Shown: piece after piece, positions 5,584 to 13,368 of the stretch | Position numbering within the stretch: position 1 is the first letter of the stretch | How the letters are laid out: each line of letters opens with the position of its first letter | Origin: Caryophanales bacterium UBA6769 | GTDB taxonomy: Bacteria; Bacillota; Bacilli; Bacillales; UBA6769 | Assembly: GCA_002453275.1 (NCBI GenBank) | Contig: DKGN01000064.1 | Coordinates: 1 to 16,926 of the forward strand | Direction: 5' to 3' | DNA: 16,926 bases | Position numbers and translations under genes: made by a program | Notes under the pieces: generated by a model | What the model was told of the DNA's origin: nothing | Database searches by the model: none | The model's input: only the letters and a program-made list of their open reading frames with translations

Positions 5584-7158
5584 TTATTTATACATATCTT
5601 CTAGTGAGAGAACAAGACCTTTATCATCCTTGTAGTAGACATCCTCTTTTCCAAAATGGATAGGAGAATCGTGACCAGCCGCGGCTGCAAGTCTGAATAA
5701 GCCTTCCCGCAGTGTAACAAGATAATTTGCAACGCGATATTTTTTCTCATTGATGACGAGAGCTTTCTCAAGGTTTGGGTCGGTTGTTGCGACACCAACT
5801 GGACATTCATTCGTGTGACATTTTAATGTTTGAATACAGCCAACTGAAATCATAAAGCCGCGCGCGATATTGACGAGATCGGCTCCCATTGCAATAGCAA
5901 TGGCAATTCGATCAGGGCTGAACATTTTACCAGAAGCTATGATTTTGACCCGGTCACGAATGTTATAACGACGTAATGCCTCATCCATTAATGGTAATGC
6001 GGAGTGGATCGGCAACCCAACGCTATCTGCGAGCTCTTGAAAGGATGCACCTGTCCCACCTTCACCACCATCGACTGTAATAAAGTCGGGACCTTTTCCA
6101 GTTTCTTTCATCTGTTTTGCTAGTTTATCGGCTTCAGCTGGAGAGCCGATAACGACTTTCATTCCGACTGGCTTTCCAGTCACATCGCGAATCTTTTCCA
6201 TCATATCAAATGCCGATGGCAAATCTGGAAATTCTCTAAATCGGTTTGGGCTGTCAATCGTTTTCCACGGCTCCACCCTACGAATTTCTGCAATTTCCGG
6301 CGTAATCTTTTCACCGTCTACATGCCCACCGCGCGCTTTCGCACCTTGTCCAAATTTAAATTCGTACGCTTTAATTTCCGGTATTTCATTTTTTCGCTTT
6401 AACTCTTCCCAATCAAAATTACCGTCGCTATCTCGAACACCAAATAAGCCTGGACCGATTTGAAAAATAACGTCGACTCCACCTTTTAGGTGATAAGGTG
6501 ATAATCCACCTTCACCCGAGTTCATCCACGTGCCTTGAGCGATAGCTAAGCCTTCTGATAATGCAGTAATTGCATTTTTCCCTAACGAGCCGTAGCTCAT
6601 TGCTGACATGCCAATTTGGCCTTTTACAACAAATGGTTGGCGGACATTCGGACCAATAACGATCGCATCTTCATCATCAAGCAAAAATGCTTGTGACGTA
6701 TGTTTTTTAAATACTTCTTCCCGCGGAGTAAATGCCGGTTCATTTAAAATAACGTATCGATTCGTGTCCACAATGGCCCGATCATTTATTTTTAATTCTG
6801 AAATTAATTTTGGAAACAAAGCGTTTTTTATGTAAAAACCTGGTTCTTCAAAATCTCGTGTCGATCCAAAGCCAACAATATCTTGCTGATATTTGGCACT
6901 TTTTACGATATGTTGATAATCTGCCCGGGAGAATGGCTTCCCTTCTCGATCGTTCGTGAACCAATATTGACGAAATTCAGGACCAATCTGTTCTAAAAAG
7001 TATCGCATTCTTCCGATGACGGGATAATTTCTTAACACGGGACTTGCTGATTGTTTTTTATCAAAGAAATAAAGCGTTAAACCTGTCGTTGCGATAATAA
7101 AAATAATAACGATGAAAGCAATAAAAACGATTATCGTGATGTAATCTGCGATATTCAC
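5584..7158 (-). CDS. yerD: Glutamate synthase-related FMN protein (YerD-like)
   Basis: A 524-residue protein. Residues 5-32 form one transmembrane helix, then comes a linker, and from about residue 100 the GltB central/FMN-type barrel. Landmarks are GQIGMSAMSYGSLGKNA, SGEGGLSPYH, FKFGQGAKARGGH, ITVDGGEGGTGA, and the cluster motif with Cys441, Cys447 and Cys452 (C-x5-C-x4-C), the spacing that binds the 3Fe-4S centre in glutamate synthase. The amidotransferase domain of true GltB is absent, so it cannot use glutamine by itself; family members are oxidoreductases of unknown substrate, probably at the inner face of the membrane. The start is a GTG at 7158 with AGGAGG six bases upstream. It is monocistronic: a terminator lies at each end of the locus. 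The YerD assignment rests on overall layout. Confidence 0.9.
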   Translation of the reverse strand: MNIADYITIIVFIAFIVIIFIIATTGLTLYFFDKKQSASPVLRNYPVIGRMRYFLEQIGPEFRQYWFTNDREGKPFSRADYQHIVKSAKYQQDIVGFGSTRDFEEPGFYIKNALFPKLISELKINDRAIVDTNRYVILNEPAFTPREEVFKKHTSQAFLLDDEDAIVIGPNVRQPFVVKGQIGMSAMSYGSLGKNAITALSEGLAIAQGTWMNSGEGGLSPYHLKGGVDVIFQIGPGLFGVRDSDGNFDWEELKRKNEIPEIKAYEFKFGQGAKARGGHVDGEKITPEIAEIRRVEPWKTIDSPNRFREFPDLPSAFDMMEKIRDVTGKPVGMKVVIGSPAEADKLAKQMKETGKGPDFITVDGGEGGTGASFQELADSVGLPIHSALPLMDEALRRYNIRDRVKIIASGKMFSPDRIAIAIAMGADLVNIARGFMISVGCIQTLKCHTNECPVGVATTDPNLEKALVINEKKYRVANYLVTLREGLFRLAAAAGHDSPIHFGKEDVYYKDDKGLVLSLEDMYK

Positions 7159-7255
7159 AACATTCCTCCTAGATTTGAAACGACCTTATGATCAATAGAG
7201 TGATTACATTTTGTTTGTTGTTTATTTTTAACAAGTGACACCTTATTAATCATAA

Positions 7256-7300
7256 CAAAAAAAGCAAGCTTCGTTCAAATGAAGAAGAACGAAGCTTGCT
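7256..7300 (-). terminator. Intrinsic terminator of the FabG-MaoC operon
   Basis: Bases 7263-7276 and 7287-7300 form a perfect 14-bp stem with a 10-base loop, followed on the minus strand by seven T residues (complement of 7256-7262). It lies just downstream of the last gene of the operon. This is a textbook intrinsic terminator. Confidence 0.92.
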
Positions 7301-7311
7301 AATTGGATTGA

Positions 7312-7713
7312 TTAAACTAATTGAAAGTTAACCGTCCCTTTAATAACTGCATTTCCTTTTTGATTTTCCGCTACAACATCAAACGTCAGAACGTTGTCAT
7401 TTTTTTCTTTAAAATCAGCTTTTAATGTAACGACATCATTGATGAACACCATACCAGCAAAGCGGATCGTATAATCTTTAACAAAGCCTTCTTCGAAGTA
7501 AGGTGTGAAAAGCTTGGCTAGGTTCCCCATTGTCCACATACCGTGAGCAATAATTCCTGGGAGTCCTGCTTTCTTGGCATCTTCATCCACCGTATGTATC
7601 GGGTTAAAATCACCGGATGCACCTGAATATTTGATTAAATCCATACGCGAGACTGGAGCGAGTTCAATTGGCTCGAGTGACTGACCTGCTTGGAGATTAG
7701 CTAAAGTGCTCAT
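7312..7713 (-). CDS. MaoC-like (R)-specific hydratase subunit, catalytic (HadB-like)
   Basis: A 133-residue single-hotdog protein with the hydratase-2 motif GDFNPIHTVDEDAKKAG (residues 34-50), carrying the catalytic pair Asp35 and His40 at the same spacing as in mycobacterial HadB, and the following GIIAHGMWTMG. It should dehydrate (R)-3-hydroxyacyl thioesters or hydrate the enoyl form. Its ATG overlaps the stop of the upstream MaoC-like gene by four bases (ATGA), indicating translational coupling and a likely heteromer. It is the last gene before a strong terminator. Whether it acts on acyl-CoA (beta-oxidation or PHA supply) or on acyl-ACP cannot be told from sequence. Confidence 0.87.
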   Translation of the reverse strand: MSTLANLQAGQSLEPIELAPVSRMDLIKYSGASGDFNPIHTVDEDAKKAGLPGIIAHGMWTMGNLAKLFTPYFEEGFVKDYTIRFAGMVFINDVVTLKADFKEKNDNVLTFDVVAENQKGNAVIKGTVNFQLV

Positions 7714-8159
7714 GCGTTCATCCCCTTTCTTACTGCTTCGTTGATGATGACGACTGATCTTGATTTGAACACGATATTGCCGTCAGCATCTTCACCATTG
7801 TTTTCAGTTACGAGGAAGCCCATCGTACCACTGTTACCTGTTTTTTCGTAGTAGTCTTTTACTTCCGTATAGCAGTAGACTTCTTCACCTACAAAAAGCG
7901 GGCGCTCATAATGGAAGCTTTGCTCTCCATGAATGAGTCCTTGCTTTGGGAGTTTCAGCTCTTCAATCGTTCCAAAATCTAATGTACGTGCGAACGTTAC
8001 CGGTGCGATGTTTTTCCCATAGCGAGTGCCTTTTGCAAATTCAGCATCGAGAAAAATAGGATGTTCATCACCGATTGACACGGCAAAGTTACGAACTGCT
8101 CCACGCTCGATTGGGTTCAAGATTTTTTCAGAGCGTTTACCAATCATATCCTTGTACAT
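7710..8159 (-). CDS. MaoC-like dehydratase subunit, FAS1-like N-terminal domain type (HadA-like)
   Basis: A 149-residue hotdog protein of the type annotated as FAS1-like dehydratase domain or MaoC N-terminal domain. It keeps the outline of the hydratase motif (SIGDEHPIFLDAEFAKGTRYG, residues 28-48) but has Glu-His-Pro where the catalytic partner has Phe-Asn-Pro-Ile-His, so the active-site histidine position is altered. This is like HadA and HadC, which bind substrate but leave catalysis to HadB. The ATG at 8159 has AAGGGGGA upstream, 37 bases after the FabG-like gene, and its stop overlaps the catalytic subunit start. The pair is predicted to form a heterodimeric (R)-hydratase; that is inference from HadAB. 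Confidence 0.82.
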   Translation of the reverse strand: MYKDMIGKRSEKILNPIERGAVRNFAVSIGDEHPIFLDAEFAKGTRYGKNIAPVTFARTLDFGTIEELKLPKQGLIHGEQSFHYERPLFVGEEVYCYTEVKDYYEKTGNSGTMGFLVTENNGEDADGNIVFKSRSVVIINEAVRKGMNA

Positions 8160-8196
8160 GATTTATCCCCCTTTAATTTAGAATGAATGATGAAGA

Positions 8197-8958
8197 TTAA
8201 TTTAATGGGCCACCAGCGACATACATCACTTGACCACTTACAAATCCAGCAGCTTCATCACAGAAGAATGCGACAGCGTTTGCAATATCTGCAGGCTTAC
8301 CGCTACGTCCAACTGGAATGCGTGCGATTGTTCCTTCTACGAATTTATCAAAAGGAACACCGACTCTTTCTGCTGTTGCTTTTGTCATGTCTGTTTCGAT
8401 GAAACCAGGTGCTACAGAGTTTGCTGTAATGCCGAAACGACCTAATTCAAGTGCTAATGTTTTTGTGAAACCTTGGAGACCAGCTTTTGCAGCTGCGTAG
8501 TTTACTTGTCCACGGTTTCCTAGTGCTGATGAGGATGAAATGTTCACGATGCGTCCGTAATTGTTTTCAACCATGTATTTCTGTGCAGCACGTGTACAGT
8601 TAAATGAACCTTTCAAATGAACGTCCATTACTGTTTGCCAGTCTTCGTCCGTCATTTTAAACAACAGGTTGTCACGAATGACACCAGCGTTATTTACGAG
8701 GATATCGACTTTTCCAAACTTATCGACAACCGCTTTCATTGCCTCTTCTACTTGGTCAGTGTCGGCAACGTTCGTAACATGAGTAGATACTTCATACCCT
8801 TTGTCACGTAGACCTTTTGCACCTTCCTCTAGTGCTTCCTCATTAATGTCAAAAAGTGCTACCTTTGCACCTTCTTCTGCAAATGTTGTTGCGATACCGA
8901 GTCCAATTCCACGACTTCCACCGGTAACAACCGCAACTCTTCCATCAAATCTTCCCAT
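8197..8958 (-). CDS. FabG-like short-chain dehydrogenase (3-oxoacyl-ACP/CoA reductase)
   Basis: A 253-residue short-chain dehydrogenase/reductase with the cofactor motif TGGSRGIG (residues 12-19), NNAG (89-92), and the catalytic Ser141/142, Tyr154 and Lys158 in the YAAAK context. The VAPGFIETDMT and the C-terminal GQVMYVAGG are typical of FabG. It should reduce 3-oxoacyl thioesters to the (R)-3-hydroxy form, which is just what the downstream HadAB-like pair uses. An Asp at 37 (FDINEE) after the second beta-strand favours NAD(H) over NADP(H). It is first in a three-gene operon, with an AAAGGAGGAG ribosome binding site and a strong promoter. It may be a paralogue of the housekeeping fabG, since no other fatty-acid synthesis gene is nearby; I therefore leave the symbol blank. 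Confidence 0.9.
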   Translation of the reverse strand: MGRFDGRVAVVTGGSRGIGLGIATTFAEEGAKVALFDINEEALEEGAKGLRDKGYEVSTHVTNVADTDQVEEAMKAVVDKFGKVDILVNNAGVIRDNLLFKMTDEDWQTVMDVHLKGSFNCTRAAQKYMVENNYGRIVNISSSSALGNRGQVNYAAAKAGLQGFTKTLALELGRFGITANSVAPGFIETDMTKATAERVGVPFDKFVEGTIARIPVGRSGKPADIANAVAFFCDEAAGFVSGQVMYVAGGPLN

Positions 8959-9011
8959 ATGATGACTCCTCCTTTTTTTCTCTTAACTGCTTAAATTAAT
9001 TGCACATCTTT

Positions 9012-9040
9012 AACATACCGAGTATTCAGTTTGTTGTCAA
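9012..9040 (-). promoter_or_regulatory. Strong promoter of the FabG-MaoC operon with a possible operator
   Basis: The minus strand carries a perfect TTGACA (9035-9040), a 17-base spacer and TATGTT (9012-9017). A short inverted repeat, ATAC-N3-GTAT (9015-9025), overlaps the -10 edge, where a repressor could block polymerase; its four-base arms make that uncertain. Confidence 0.75.
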
Positions 9041-9144
9041 AAGATTTTCATTACCTAGTGACTTTTCTTTTTTGAAAGTTGGAAGTATCATTAAGCTAAG
9101 TTTTGTTATAAATGAAGTAATGAACGAGGAACTATATGTTTTTA

Positions 9145-9153
9145 TGATATAAT
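9145..9153 (+). promoter_or_regulatory. Extended -10 promoter of the ABC ATPase gene
   Basis: TGATATAAT here is a perfect TATAAT (9148-9153) preceded by TG at the extended -10 position, about 35 bases before the start codon. No good -35 is seen, as is common for extended -10 promoters. Confidence 0.6.
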
Positions 9154-9188
9154 CGAAGCAATTTACAAGCTAGAGGATGAGGGAATTA

Positions 9189-9962
9189 ATGGTAATCGAA
9201 ATAAAGAATGTCAACTATCAACGAAAAAATAAAAAAATTTTAAAAAATATAAATTGGTCCGTACAGTCGGGAGAGCACTGGGCCTTACTCGGGTTAAATG
9301 GCTCAGGCAAAACGACGTTGCTCAACATTATTAATGGTTACATTTGGCCAACAACTGGTGAGGTGACGGTGCTAGGGAAGCAATTCGGGACATACCCACT
9401 TGGAGAATTAAGAAAAATCATTGGCTGGGTAAGTACATCAATGCAAGATAAACTGTATGGTGATGAATACACCGAAAACATCGTCCTTTCTGGACTTTTT
9501 GCATCGCCAAGACTTTATGAAGATCCTGAGCAAGCTGATGTTGATCGTGCATTAACACTCATGGAAGAGTTCGGATTAAGTAGCTTTATCCATCGTCGCT
9601 ATGCGACACTTTCTCAAGGGGAAAAGCAAAAAATTTTGATTTTGCGTGCTTTGATGGCAAATCCAAAGCTATTAATATTAGATGAACCGTGTACTGGGCT
9701 TGATGTATTTGCACGTGAACAGTTGCTTGAAACGGTAGAACAGTTAAGTAAACAAGAAGATGCGCCAACTTTAATTTACGTGACCCATCACATTGAAGAA
9801 ATTTTACCTCTGTTTAAAAATACACTAATGATTCGTCGTGGTGAAATTTTTAAGTCAGGCGCTACAAATAAGCTGTTGACAGAAGAAGGATTGACAGAGT
9901 TTTTTGAAGCTCCACTACCTGAACGTGCGATGTTTTTGCGTCAATTTGTATCGCAACGCTAA
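9189..9962 (+). CDS. Stand-alone ABC transporter ATP-binding protein (YlmA-like)
   Basis: A 257-residue ABC ATPase with Walker A GLNGSGKTT (residues 35-43), a Q-loop region near residue 86, signature LSQGEK (141-146), Walker B LLILDEP (161-167), a D-loop, and the H-loop His200 in VTHH. The ATGs at 9177 and 9189 are both in frame; the GAGGG at 9179-9183 fits the second, so I use 9189. No permease or binding-protein gene adjoins it: the gene has its own promoter and a terminator directly after the stop. It resembles the YlmA/ModF/PhnC-like set of single ATPases, which may serve a distant transporter or a non-transport role. The substrate is unknown. Confidence 0.88.
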   Translation: MVIEIKNVNYQRKNKKILKNINWSVQSGEHWALLGLNGSGKTTLLNIINGYIWPTTGEVTVLGKQFGTYPLGELRKIIGWVSTSMQDKLYGDEYTENIVLSGLFASPRLYEDPEQADVDRALTLMEEFGLSSFIHRRYATLSQGEKQKILILRALMANPKLLILDEPCTGLDVFAREQLLETVEQLSKQEDAPTLIYVTHHIEEILPLFKNTLMIRRGEIFKSGATNKLLTEEGLTEFFEAPLPERAMFLRQFVSQR

Positions 9963-9966
9963 TGAA

Positions 9967-10007
9967 AAAATGGGAAGCCTATTATCGTCCAAACGGCTTC
10001 CCATTTT
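9967..10007. terminator. Bidirectional terminator between the ABC ATPase and ilvE
   Basis: A perfect 13-bp stem, 9967-9979 with 9995-10007, carries an A run on the left and a T run on the right, so it terminates converging transcripts from both genes. It fills the whole 48-base gap between their stop codons. Confidence 0.9.
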
Positions 10008-10010
10008 ACA

Positions 10011-11081
10011 TTATACTTGAATGCGCCAGCCGAATGGATCTGGCTCCAATCCTGTCTGGATGCCGGTCAATGTCTCGTATAAGGCTTTTGTAAGCTTTCC
10101 GATTTTGCCTTCATTTAATACGAGCTTTTCATTTTTCCATGAAAATTCGCCAATTGGTGAAATAACGGCCGCTGTTCCTGTTCCAAAGGCTTCTTCTAGT
10201 GAGCCGTCTTTGAACGCTTCATACATTTCATCAATTGAGATCTTCCGTTCTACTAGAGGCACGTTCCAATGTTTTAAAAGTTGAATAATAGAATCTCTTG
10301 TGATGCCTTTTAAAATACTGCCATTTAATGCAGGAGTGATAACTTCTCCGTTAATTTTAAAAAAGATGTTCATGCTACCAACTTCTTCAATATACTTATG
10401 TTCTTTACCATCTAGCCATAACACTTGGGAATATCCCATTTTCTCTGCTTTTTCTTGTGCAATGAGACTGCTTGCATAGTTTCCACCTGTTTTTGCTTCT
10501 CCCGTTCCTCCTGCAACAGCTCGAATATATTGCTCTTCAACTGCGATTTTCACTGGATTTATCCCTTCTTCATAATAAGATCCAACAGGGGATAAGATGA
10601 TCATAAAATGATAACTTTTGGAAGGAGATAAGCCTAAGTTTGGCTCCGTTGAAATAATAAACGGTCGAATGTACAGGGACATCCCTTTTGCTTGTGGAAT
10701 CCATTCTTGATCAACGGTAAGTAATTTCTTTAATGCCGCTAAAGCTAGATCCTCGTCGATTGGTGGGATACATAACCGGGCGTTCGATTCGTTAAGTCTT
10801 TTAAAATTCTGTTCAGGTCTAAACAGAAAAATCCGACCATCCGATGTTCGATATGCCTTTAGTCCTTCGAACACTGTTTGCCCATAATGAAAAACTTTAG
10901 CCGCTGGATCAAGCTCGATTGGTGCATAAGGAATAATTCGTGGATTGAACCATCCTTTCTCCTCCGTATAGTCCAACATAAACATATGGTCTGTATAATG
11001 CTTGCCAAATTCGAGCTGATTCGTAGCGGGTTTTTCTTTCCGATTTGTGCTTAAAATTGTTTTAATTTCATAATCTTTCAT
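10011..11081 (-). CDS. ilvE: Branched-chain amino acid aminotransferase
   Basis: A 356-residue fold-type IV PLP aminotransferase, the usual length for the Bacillus YwaA/YbgE branch. The PLP lysine is Lys197 in GEAKTGGNYASS, followed by the GYSQVLWLDG strand; the FHYGQTVFEGLKAYR stretch (64-78) and GTGTAAVISPIG near the C-terminus are family hallmarks. It transfers the amino group between glutamate and leucine, isoleucine or valine, the last step of their synthesis and first of their breakdown. It stands alone, not with other ilv/leu genes, so a catabolic or methionine-salvage role is as likely as biosynthesis. The ATG at 11081 has GGAGGT eight bases upstream. The leader is short, with no T-box visible. 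Confidence 0.95.
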   Translation of the reverse strand: MKDYEIKTILSTNRKEKPATNQLEFGKHYTDHMFMLDYTEEKGWFNPRIIPYAPIELDPAAKVFHYGQTVFEGLKAYRTSDGRIFLFRPEQNFKRLNESNARLCIPPIDEDLALAALKKLLTVDQEWIPQAKGMSLYIRPFIISTEPNLGLSPSKSYHFMIILSPVGSYYEEGINPVKIAVEEQYIRAVAGGTGEAKTGGNYASSLIAQEKAEKMGYSQVLWLDGKEHKYIEEVGSMNIFFKINGEVITPALNGSILKGITRDSIIQLLKHWNVPLVERKISIDEMYEAFKDGSLEEAFGTGTAAVISPIGEFSWKNEKLVLNEGKIGKLTKALYETLTGIQTGLEPDPFGWRIQV

Positions 11082-11119
11082 ATGATTTACCTCCAGTGGT
11101 TGAGCGCTATGTTGTATCT

Positions 11120-11163
11120 ATTATAGCTTTTAAAAACGATTTTGATTAAATAGAAGACTATTT
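11120..11163 (-). promoter_or_regulatory. ilvE promoter region with a small inverted repeat
   Basis: On the minus strand a perfect TATAAT (11120-11125) lies about 40 bases before the ilvE start, with a poor -35. Just upstream, AAATAG (11148-11153) and CTATTT (11158-11163) form an inverted repeat with a 4-base gap. It does not match the CodY consensus well; a regulator site is possible only. Confidence 0.4.
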
Positions 11164-11185
11164 TCCTGTCACATATTATATGTAA

Positions 11186-11218
11186 AGCCCGACTTTCTGC
11201 TGATAGAAAAGTCGGGCT
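11186..11218 (-). terminator. Hairpin terminator at the end of the cobalamin operon
   Basis: Bases 11186-11196 and 11208-11218 form a perfect 11-bp, GC-containing stem with an 11-base loop, four bases beyond the cobT stop. On the minus strand it is followed by only a short T run and then A/T-rich sequence, so termination may be incomplete. Confidence 0.75.
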
Positions 11219-11222
11219 ACTG

Positions 11223-12275
11223 TTAGTCTTTTTCAGACACGCCAGCTTCGGAGAACGTCGCCATATCCCTAAGCATATGTGTTGCTGTCTCAACAATCGG
11301 GAAAGCGAGAGCTGCGCCTGTTCCTTCACCAAGTCGCATATTTAAGTCGAGCAACGGTTGCTTACCTAATTTCTCAAGGGCTTCTTTATGACCTGGTTCC
11401 GTTGAATGGTGTCCTGCAAGCATATAATCGGATGATCTATTATTGATTGCTACAGCCATACATGCAGCAACTGTACAAATGAAGCCATCAACAATAATCG
11501 GGATGCGGCTCGTTGCTGCTTCAAGCATGGCACCCGTCATTGCTGCAATTTCCAATCCACCTAATTTTCTCAATATATCAATGGGATCGTGACGATTCGG
11601 CTGTCGTGCGTTAATTGCTCGTTCAATCACTTGTTGTTTATGGTTCATGCCATCCTTCGTTAATCCAGTTCCTGGACCAATTAGTTTATTGATCGGCTTA
11701 TCTGTCATAACAGCCAAAAGTGCACTTGCTGCTGTCGTATTGCCAATCCCCATTTCTCCGACAATTAATGTTTTTGCTCCTTTTTCAAACATTTTCGCCG
11801 CCTCTTCTCTTCCGATCGTCAGAGCTTCATCCACTTCGTCTTCTGTCATCGCAGCTTCTTTGAGAAAGTTTTTTGTTCCATAACGAACTTTCTTAGAGGT
11901 GAGTTTTTCGTGTTCAATATCCTCAGCTACTCCTATATCGACAATCGTAAAATGGGCTCCAATTTGACGACAAAAAATGTTCATTGCAGCTCCACCTGCA
12001 AGAAAATTTAACACCATTTGTGCTGTGACTTCCTTTGGATAAGCTGAGACACCTTCGTCTGTCACCCCGTGATCAGCAGCAAAGACGATCGCTGCTGGCG
12101 GTGTAATGACGGGAAAGTTTTGTCCTGTCATTTCTGCGAGTTTAACTGCGAGCTTTTCCAATCGCCCTAAGCTTCCTAGCGGCTTTGTTAGCGTGTCAAG
12201 ATATGCCGCCACTTCTCGTCCAATTTCCACATTTAACGAGGGAATGTGTATGCTTTTGATCTGACTATTGTTCAC
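11223..12275 (-). CDS. cobT: Nicotinate-nucleotide--dimethylbenzimidazole phosphoribosyltransferase
   Basis: A 350-residue CobT of normal length. It makes alpha-ribazole phosphate from nicotinate mononucleotide and 5,6-dimethylbenzimidazole, activating the lower ligand of cobalamin. Landmarks are LTKPLGSLGRLE near residues 29-40, FAADHGVTDEGVSAYP, GEMGIGNTTAAS, and the MRLGEGTGAAL motif with Glu317, the position of the catalytic base in Salmonella CobT. The start is a GTG at 12275 whose G is also the last base of the upstream TAG stop, so the pair is probably coupled. It is the last gene of the operon, followed by a hairpin. Confidence 0.96.
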   Translation of the reverse strand: MNNSQIKSIHIPSLNVEIGREVAAYLDTLTKPLGSLGRLEKLAVKLAEMTGQNFPVITPPAAIVFAADHGVTDEGVSAYPKEVTAQMVLNFLAGGAAMNIFCRQIGAHFTIVDIGVAEDIEHEKLTSKKVRYGTKNFLKEAAMTEDEVDEALTIGREEAAKMFEKGAKTLIVGEMGIGNTTAASALLAVMTDKPINKLIGPGTGLTKDGMNHKQQVIERAINARQPNRHDPIDILRKLGGLEIAAMTGAMLEAATSRIPIIVDGFICTVAACMAVAINNRSSDYMLAGHHSTEPGHKEALEKLGKQPLLDLNMRLGEGTGAALAFPIVETATHMLRDMATFSEAGVSEKD

Positions 12276-12868
12276 TATGATTCATCTTCCTTCTTTTTCT
12301 TTCTTCCGCTTCTAAAGACGATAGCACTTCGTTCATATTCAACGTCCTGAACGTTTGAACGGTAATTCACGACACGAGCGACTGCAAAAAAGTAATCAGA
12401 TAAACGATTTAAATACGCCTGTGCTAATGGTGGTATATTTTCTTCTACCTTTGATAAAGAGACAACTTCACGTTCTGCCCGACGGGTGACCGTTCTTGCA
12501 ATATGTAGCGTCGCAGCTGCTTTTGTACCACCTGGTAAAATAAACCGTTGCAAATCTGGTGTCTCTTCCATATACACATCAATTTGTTCCTCAAGGAAAG
12601 TAATCATTTCCTGCTTCAGCTTGTACTCCCCCTTCTTTTTTACTGTTGCAAGGTCGCCCCCACAATCAAAGAGCTCATGCTGAATTTTGATTAAGTCTTG
12701 GCGAATATCCGCATAGTTCGCTTCGTCAAGTTGTGTGAGCGCTTGACCGACAAAGCTGTTCGCCTCATCAACCGTTCCGTACGCTTGGACACGGATGTTG
12801 TCTTTGTCCACTCTTCCACCAATGACGCTCGTTTTTCCTTTATCTCCAGTTCTCGTATAAATTTTCAT
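12275..12868 (-). CDS. yvqK: Cob(I)alamin adenosyltransferase, PduO type
   Basis: A 197-residue PduO-family ATP:cob(I)alamin adenosyltransferase. It carries the N-terminal ATP-binding motif YTRTGDKGKT (residues 3-12), the GTVDEANSFVG segment, and the C-terminal RTVTRRAERE and YLNRLSDYFFAVAR motifs lining the active site. It adds the 5'-deoxyadenosyl group to the cobalt of corrinoids. The frame opens at a TTG one codon earlier, but GGAGG is seven bases from the ATG at 12868, which I use. It lies 53 bases after the degenerate CobU-like gene and overlaps cobT by one base. The C-terminus is a lysine/glutamate-rich tail (RKKKKEDES). B. subtilis YvqK is the matching protein I recall. Confidence 0.93.
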   Translation of the reverse strand: MKIYTRTGDKGKTSVIGGRVDKDNIRVQAYGTVDEANSFVGQALTQLDEANYADIRQDLIKIQHELFDCGGDLATVKKKGEYKLKQEMITFLEEQIDVYMEETPDLQRFILPGGTKAAATLHIARTVTRRAEREVVSLSKVEENIPPLAQAYLNRLSDYFFAVARVVNYRSNVQDVEYERSAIVFRSGRKKKKEDES

Positions 12869-12921
12869 CAATACACCTCCAAAATATTTTCATTGCTTTT
12901 TTATTTCGCGTGACGTGTCAA

Positions 12922-13368
12922 TTATCCTTTTAATCGAGTCGCAATCCCGTACCAAATCAAATCGACTTGTGCAGCCATGGTTGTTAAATCTTGATAACAC
13001 CAGCCTGTTACATCACGCCAAAGTCGGTTTTCTTTTTCGACTGGCACGACACCCTTTGATAGATCATTTCCAATTAAAATAAGTGTCCGCTCAGGTTCCG
13101 TCTGTTCCCAGGCAAGCCAAGCTTCACATTGCGCAAAAAATTGTTTCCGAATGAAATCACTCGTTTCATTGCTCTGTAGACAAGCACGAATGTATTGTTC
13201 AAGTCCTTGCAAAATCGTAACAGTTGCAAATGTCGACGTGTTTTCAAAATCTTCTTTTTCAAATGTAGTTTCATAAGCGGAAAGCCATTTAATTGTTTTC
13301 ACGTTGTTATATTGTTTTTGTACCCATTGTGCTTTTCCGTTAAAGGCACCTCCGACAATGAAATGCAC
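12922..13368 (-). CDS. Degenerate CobU-like protein, likely non-catalytic or partner of CobU
   Basis: A 148-residue relative of CobU, about 35 residues short. The N-terminus GGAFNGKA (6-13) aligns with the CobU P-loop GGARSGKS, but the Ser/Thr that follows the Lys is Ala. The guanylated-histidine motif RIxxHxxxR is missing, and the Walker B region is altered (VTILQGLEQ). By contrast the C-terminal block GNDLSKGVVP, then RLWRDVTG (116-122) and the final IWYGIATRLK match the family closely. The start is a GTG at 13368 with a strong AAAGGAGGGTGA, inside the end of cobC (70-base overlap). It sits between cobC and the adenosyltransferase gene. Kinase and guanylyltransferase activity are doubtful; a structural or regulatory role with CobU is inference. 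Confidence 0.78.
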   Translation of the reverse strand: MHFIVGGAFNGKAQWVQKQYNNVKTIKWLSAYETTFEKEDFENTSTFATVTILQGLEQYIRACLQSNETSDFIRKQFFAQCEAWLAWEQTEPERTLILIGNDLSKGVVPVEKENRLWRDVTGWCYQDLTTMAAQVDLIWYGIATRLKG

